This document shows positions 59,183 through 64,000 of a stretch of DNA of 64,000 nucleotides, in pieces. The notes beneath the pieces are model-generated. The model was given only the letters and a program-made list of their open reading frames with translations, was not told the DNA's origin and did not search any database. A program made the position numbers and the translations under genes. Source of the DNA: Parasponia andersonii (lineage: Eukaryota > Streptophyta > Magnoliopsida > Rosales > Cannabaceae). The stretch covers positions 123,899 through 187,898 of the forward strand of contig JXTB01000132.1 in the NCBI GenBank assembly GCA_002914805.1, in the 5' to 3' direction. How positions within the stretch are numbered: the stretch's first letter is position 1; every line of letters starts with the position of its first letter.

Positions 59183-59944
59183 GTTGTGGGTGGAAGTGAA
59201 AAGGAAAAAAACAAAAGTAAAAACATATTAATTTACAGATGATTTGAGCACCTTTGCTTATCGTACAATTACGCATAATAAGTGTAGTAGAAGAGTTGAT
59301 CTAACAATACAAGGGCTTTGGGAGGGGAGATTGGTTAATTTTTTGAGTGTTGGTGAATCAACTGATATTGCTTCGTTGTCCAAAACAGAGACCCACTCTA
59401 ATTTTCCTAATTGTAGTTTCATTGATACCCAAAAAACTTATCAACAGTAATTAAAAACAAAGTTCAAAACCACTTAATGAAACTGGTTTGGGGGATAAAA
59501 CTTGAGCATACGGCAATGTTCTGACAAAACTAAAGAGAAAGCACAGGCAAGTGGTCCAGAAGAGCAGAATTTAACAAGCAAAATAGGACCAAATTCATAA
59601 ACCATGTCAGGTATCAAATTAAATATTGACAAACTCACAGTGAGGATTTTGAATGAAACTCGAACGATACCAAAAGAAAAGAAAAGAAAAGAGATAACCA
59701 TACCAACTGCACAAAGTCTCATCTTTAGAATAGCAAATTTTCCGTCCTACAAAATACGTGAACAAACGATGCGAGGGCTTAAAAGACGAATAAACTCATC
59801 CTAAAACAGCTCGACGTGAGTATATATAAGAATCAAGAGGAAAACTGCCTGCCAAAAAGGCATGCACGAGCTGCAGAATTACCAATAATCAGAACCAGAA
59901 GGCTGGAACGATATGGTGCTATGTGAAGATTTCAATTGCCGCCA
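58391..59944. other. Spacer between LINE and pinin 3' end, with GA microsatellite
   Basis: The part at 58680-59060 repeats AAATATCA.TTTT words. About 17 GA dinucleotides occupy 59145-59178. A 68-codon open frame at 59244-59450 is not recognised. The pinin 3' untranslated region should end within about 59500-59944. Confidence 0.4.
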
Positions 59945-62900
59945 CTACTCGGTTCTATCGGCATTTGGACCAACATCAATGGTGGCATCTGTCCTAGCTG
60001 TTTCATCACCTCTCCGACTGCTATCGTCAACATCCAATACATCATCCATCATGTCATCCTCCCCATTGATATCCTCCACGTCATCTTCCTCTTCGTTGTT
60101 GCTTCCACTAGGAATTGTTCTTTTCTTGGGACCATGCTCAAGCCTATGGGTGTCCAATTCTTTGTCCATTGTTTCCTGCAAGTTAAACGTATCATTGTTT
60201 GCTTTCCTATTCCTTGTATTTTGCCATCTCTCCAACTCCTTTTCAACATTGGCAAGATATTGCTCCCCAATCTGCTTCTGATATTCGGTCACTTCCTCCC
60301 TCCTGGAAGCCTTCCAGTCTTCAAACACCTGATGGGAATTTAGTACAAGAAATTTCAATAAAATGTCCTGTTGTGGTTAAGAAAGTTTCAGATGGAGATT
60401 ACAGTTACAAAATCTACCCTGCATAGAACCATTATTATATCTCATCATTTGGAACATTACTCAAAACTTGAGATCACTGGATATCTATAGTTAGATCACG
60501 TTAAAAATACATTTTAATTTGGCTTCTTTAGATCATATTCAGCTTCTCCATCTGGGTATATTAGAGCACCAAAAAAATTCTCCATATCCCTCAGGGCATA
60601 GTCTATACTCCTAAAGAAATAGAAGATATATTAACCTGTTCTTTTTGCTGCTCAATGACAGTGGCATCCACGTCTAATGGTTTCTTGGGCAGATAATAGA
60701 TTGGAGGCTCTGCCTTAGTTCTGAAAAGAATAAATTCCAAGCAATCAGAAATAAGCCAACAATTAAAACAAAAGGGTTTTTGTTATTCTACCTAAAACCC
60801 TGCTTTAAAGCAAGATACTTCCATTCATCAAGTTGCTTCAACACTACTATGCACATGAACAGAAACTTATCTTCGTCTCAATAAAATGTGAATATGGACA
60901 CTTTTGGGCCAAAAATAAAATTAACCTGCAAAGAAAAGCATAGTACAAAATCTTACTACATGGGAGTAATTAATTGTGAAAGACACTGCAAGCAGAAAGA
61001 ACCTTAATCAAAAAATTCATTTGATGGAAGACTTCCTACCTTATAAAATTGCAAAGTTTTCTATGGTGCTCACTCCACCGAAGAAACAGCAATTCCAATT
61101 TCTTCTCTTCGGTCTTGGCAGAAACACGTGCCCGTAGAGTCTGACACATGGACAAAAACATTACACAATGATTAATATCATAAGACTTCAGAATAGAAAG
61201 ACATCATCGTTCACCAGCAGAAGTCAATATGATAACAAACCAGATCTCTCCTCCTATTTTCTGCAATCTTTTCACGCTCTTGCTGCCTAAGTCTTTCACT
61301 TTCTTCCCGTGCTCTTTGCTCAGCCTATTAACAGTTCAAGATAAGAAGTAAAGCACAAGAGACGTAACAATAGAAGAATGTAACCCAAAAATCAATTCAA
61401 AGATGCATGGATTTGGAACTCTCAAGTACAGTATATTACATATGTCAACATCACCCATGAAACATAGGCTTTTTCTTTTGTATGCATACAAATTTGGTAA
61501 AAGAGCAGAACAAAAACAAACAATCATGGAGGAAGAACCAGAGGTCTACCTCATGCCAAACAAGATCACTAAAAAGAGGGGAATTTAAACCACATTCTCC
61601 CAATTGCATTGAATACTGAGAAAAAGTCTGAAATTCCTTAGATTCATGGACCCAAAGGGAAGCCCAAAATCGCGCAATAACACAACATCAGTGACTGAGA
61701 GACCAACATTTAACTAAAATGTCAATTGCATTAGAGAATGTGCAAATTTTCACAATTCTCACATCACATACTGACAGGTTGCAAATAATGGGAAACACAA
61801 GATAAAAATCGACAGTTCTTTTATCCAGATCCTTTAAATTTATTTGCCAAAAATTAAGAGCTTAGAACTTCAGAAGTTAAATAGGTTACTGTTAAGCCAA
61901 ATTGTTGTAGAATATCTTACAATCATTTCTTAAGTTACATTTTATTAATAGTGGTAATGAAAGAATATATTTATCCCATTTGAAATAAGGTATTAAACTA
62001 ACAACACTAAAATAACACCTACAACATGAAAATATGGCTCAAATGTTGTAGAAGTTGGAACATTATATAGTAATACACTTTTACCAAAATGTTTGTAAGC
62101 ACAAAAACATATAAGCAAATACTTCTAAAAGGGTTCTAGAGAAAATAAAGCAACCATCTTTGCACATCTTCTTGAGTAGACGCTCGGGAGGTGCATACTA
62201 ATCTAAGATCTTGATTCAGTGCATGTTTGTTTGCAAACCTTTTCATTCATCCAATAATTACGGATAATATCAAAGCACTTACAAAGACAGACGCCATCAT
62301 AATAATATCAAACAGTTGCATAGTGGCTGCAGAAATCCGTATGCTTTTCAAATAAATAAGTCAAATTAATATGCAGTCCTTACATATTAATAGCATATTT
62401 TCCTCTATCCCAAGGTAGAAAACTAGTCATATGTTCTTTGCTAAATAAAGGGACGGAAATTGGTAAGGCCAGACCAATTACCGTCAGCCAAAACTAATAG
62501 CTGGCCAAAAGAACAGGAAGATCAACTACCTTAAGGTTCAAAAATGAGTGTGACAAACTGGTTGCAACTTCAGTACTTGTTGTACTTAAATGCAAATTTC
62601 AAAAAAAGACAACCATCTCATAACTGACGGATATAAACTTAACCTGTGCTGATTAATTATGGGAAGTAAATCACAGGCCCTAATAACGTTGTTCCTACCT
62701 CTTCCATTTTGTAAGCGTCAACCGTCTATGCTAATCTACAACAAAGGTAAACAAAAAGCCAGTCCCTATAATGCATGCTCCGTTACTGACAGAGCAAAAG
62801 CAAAATGATGTATCATTTCACAAGTTTCATCATAGGTGTCAACAACATGTGCATGATAGATGTGTCCAACATGCCAAATATCAAATGAGAATGTATCCCA

Positions 62901-64000
62901 CAAGTGCAGGTACATACTCTCTGTAAAGAATTTGATCTCCGCATGAATGCCTCAGTTCCTGAAAGTTTCTTGTCTTCTTTCCTGAATTTCTGCAAAAATC
63001 CCAAGGAAATATAAAACAGAAGTTTGTGTAGATCCTAGTTTTGCATAAATCCCACAGCCACATAATAAATCATTACACTAATTGATTAAAACATACCTCC
63101 AAAGTCCCCAAAAGCTGCCCCAGCATTCTTTTATTCCTACTAACCAAGCTTGGATCGTCATTCTTAGGCAATACCCTTGGAACATGCTCATTGCTCGGTA
63201 TGTCAAAATCCTTAGAACAAAATCGACATTAAAATAGTAAATAGAAATTAAACCAGAAAATCCAGAAGAAGAGTAGAAGACGACAAATTAAATATATCCA
63301 CCTTCCTTAGATGCCTTTGATTTCCATCTCTCCTAGACCAACCACTCTGCTGTGAATTCCCAGCAGTTGCTTCCTTGGCCAAATCGTCTTCATTCACGTC
63401 CTCCTTTGCTATGGCATCCTCGGTGATCTCTCCATCTTCCACCTACTTCCAAAAATTGGGGTCATACAATTTCTAGACTATGTTAAAGAAAAAAGGCAAA
63501 CTTAAGCGCCTTTTTTACAATTTAACTTGAGGTTAGCCATGGCAAATCTAAAAGTTCTGTATTTTGTTTAACCAAACAGGAAGCTGATAATACATAAGAT
63601 AAACTCGAGCAAAAGAATTCTCTAAATACACAAATACCTATATACATGCATATATATNAAATCTGAAACGTAGAACGAACACTAGATCTAGAAACTATTC
63701 CCAAAAAAAAACTAACAAAATATCACCAAAAAAAAGCAGCAGAATATCACAAAAAAAAAAAAAAAAAAACCCGCATGAGCACATGAGAAGTGGAAGGGAC
63801 AAAACGAGGCCAAACTCAAGAAAAACCAGCTTCCCAGGAAACAAACAGAAAACGTAAAAGAAAACAATAAAAATGAAACAGAAACTTACGGGTCGGGTGA
63901 AACCTCGCTGACGGGCTCCATTGGTGGGAAAGTTACGAGGAGCAGCTCCTCCGGGCAAGCGTCCCCGGCGAAGGCCCCGAGGATCCCGAAGGCGTTCGGT
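59945..64000 (-). CDS. Pinin/SDK/memA-domain protein, eight exons, 5' end outside window
   Basis: Exons (minus strand): 64000-63890, 63442-63302, 63210-63097, 62989-62918, 61324-61241, 61140-61040, 60720-60636, 60328-59945. All junctions have GT/AG and keep the frame, giving 363 visible residues; roughly the first 30 are missing. The visible N-terminus has RLRDPRGLRRGR. An acidic segment VEDGEITEDAIAKED follows. The pinin domain (about residues 105-240) has KRMLGQLLGTLEKFRKEDKK, a charged helical region AEQRAREESERLRQQEREK, and LRARV...FLRWSEHHRKL, ending RTKAEPPIYYLPKKP. The C-terminus has a long helix (ANVEKELERWQNTR), the basic patch HGPKKR and an acidic tail (EEEDDVEDINGEDD). Pinin-family proteins are nuclear speckle proteins associated with splicing and the exon junction complex. 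No frameshift or stop is seen; the gene looks intact. Confidence 0.94.

Noticed and set aside
59244..59450. 68-codon open frame downstream of pinin
   Set aside because: No family resemblance and no coding context; it lies in AT-rich spacer.

Overview
This is a 64 kb stretch of a plant nuclear genome, almost certainly a dicot-type angiosperm. It is AT-rich and draft quality, with one 351-base N gap and three single Ns. Host genes are sparse and intron-rich, and they sit among decayed transposable elements: MULEs with an Ulp1-type protease gene, Ty1-copia, Ty3-gypsy, L1-type LINEs, hAT-like MITEs and solo LTRs. I cannot name the species from the sequence.

Host genes. (1) A COP9 signalosome subunit 8 (CSN8) gene on the minus strand spans 28.7 to 16.3 kb. 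Five exons are recognisable and one GC-AG intron is about 10 kb long. Exons 4 and 5 look perfect. The 5' half lacks a visible start codon and appears to have lost 49 bases from exon 3. (2) A two-exon LEA-2/NDR1-HIN1-like (NHL) gene on the minus strand spans 40424 to 37167, with a 2463-base intron. (3) A tRNA-Gln(UUG) gene on the plus strand lies inside that intron. (4) A pinin/SDK/memA-domain gene on the minus strand runs from 64000 to 59945, with eight visible exons; its extreme 5' end lies beyond the window. A short PPR remnant is at 49.5 kb.

Layout. 0-5 kb: a decayed MULE transposase facing a DUF1985/Ulp1 protease gene, with two blocks of ATCGAAA-type repeats around the protease gene. 5.5-6.9 kb: LINE fragment. 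6.9-13.6 kb: two copies of one copia family in inverted orientation with outward-placed LTRs; a 630-base RT/RNase H segment has been flipped at the centre. 15-15.5 kb: foldback element. 16.3-28.7 kb: CSN8, whose introns hold a solo LTR, two LINE fragments, a 1.9 kb direct duplication and a small repeat family. 29-35 kb: MITEs and the 3' end of a gypsy element. 37-40.5 kb: NHL gene with nested tRNA. 41-46.5 kb: second MULE, preceded by a 490-base tandem duplication and split by a 1.67 kb insertion. 47-49 kb: hAT-like and foldback elements. 50-51.8 kb: an unusual self-complementary repeat tract. 52.5-58.4 kb: a long, decayed L1 LINE. 59.9-64 kb: pinin.

The elements are old. Most premature stops I checked are one C-to-T (or G-to-A) step from CAA, CAG, CGA or TGG, as expected for methylated, silenced DNA. 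I see no operon, CRISPR array or bacterial feature. The most interesting items are the copia inverted repeat, which could form hairpin RNA, the damaged CSN8, the tRNA nested in the NHL intron, and the repeat tracts at 1.5/4.4-5 kb and 50-51.8 kb.
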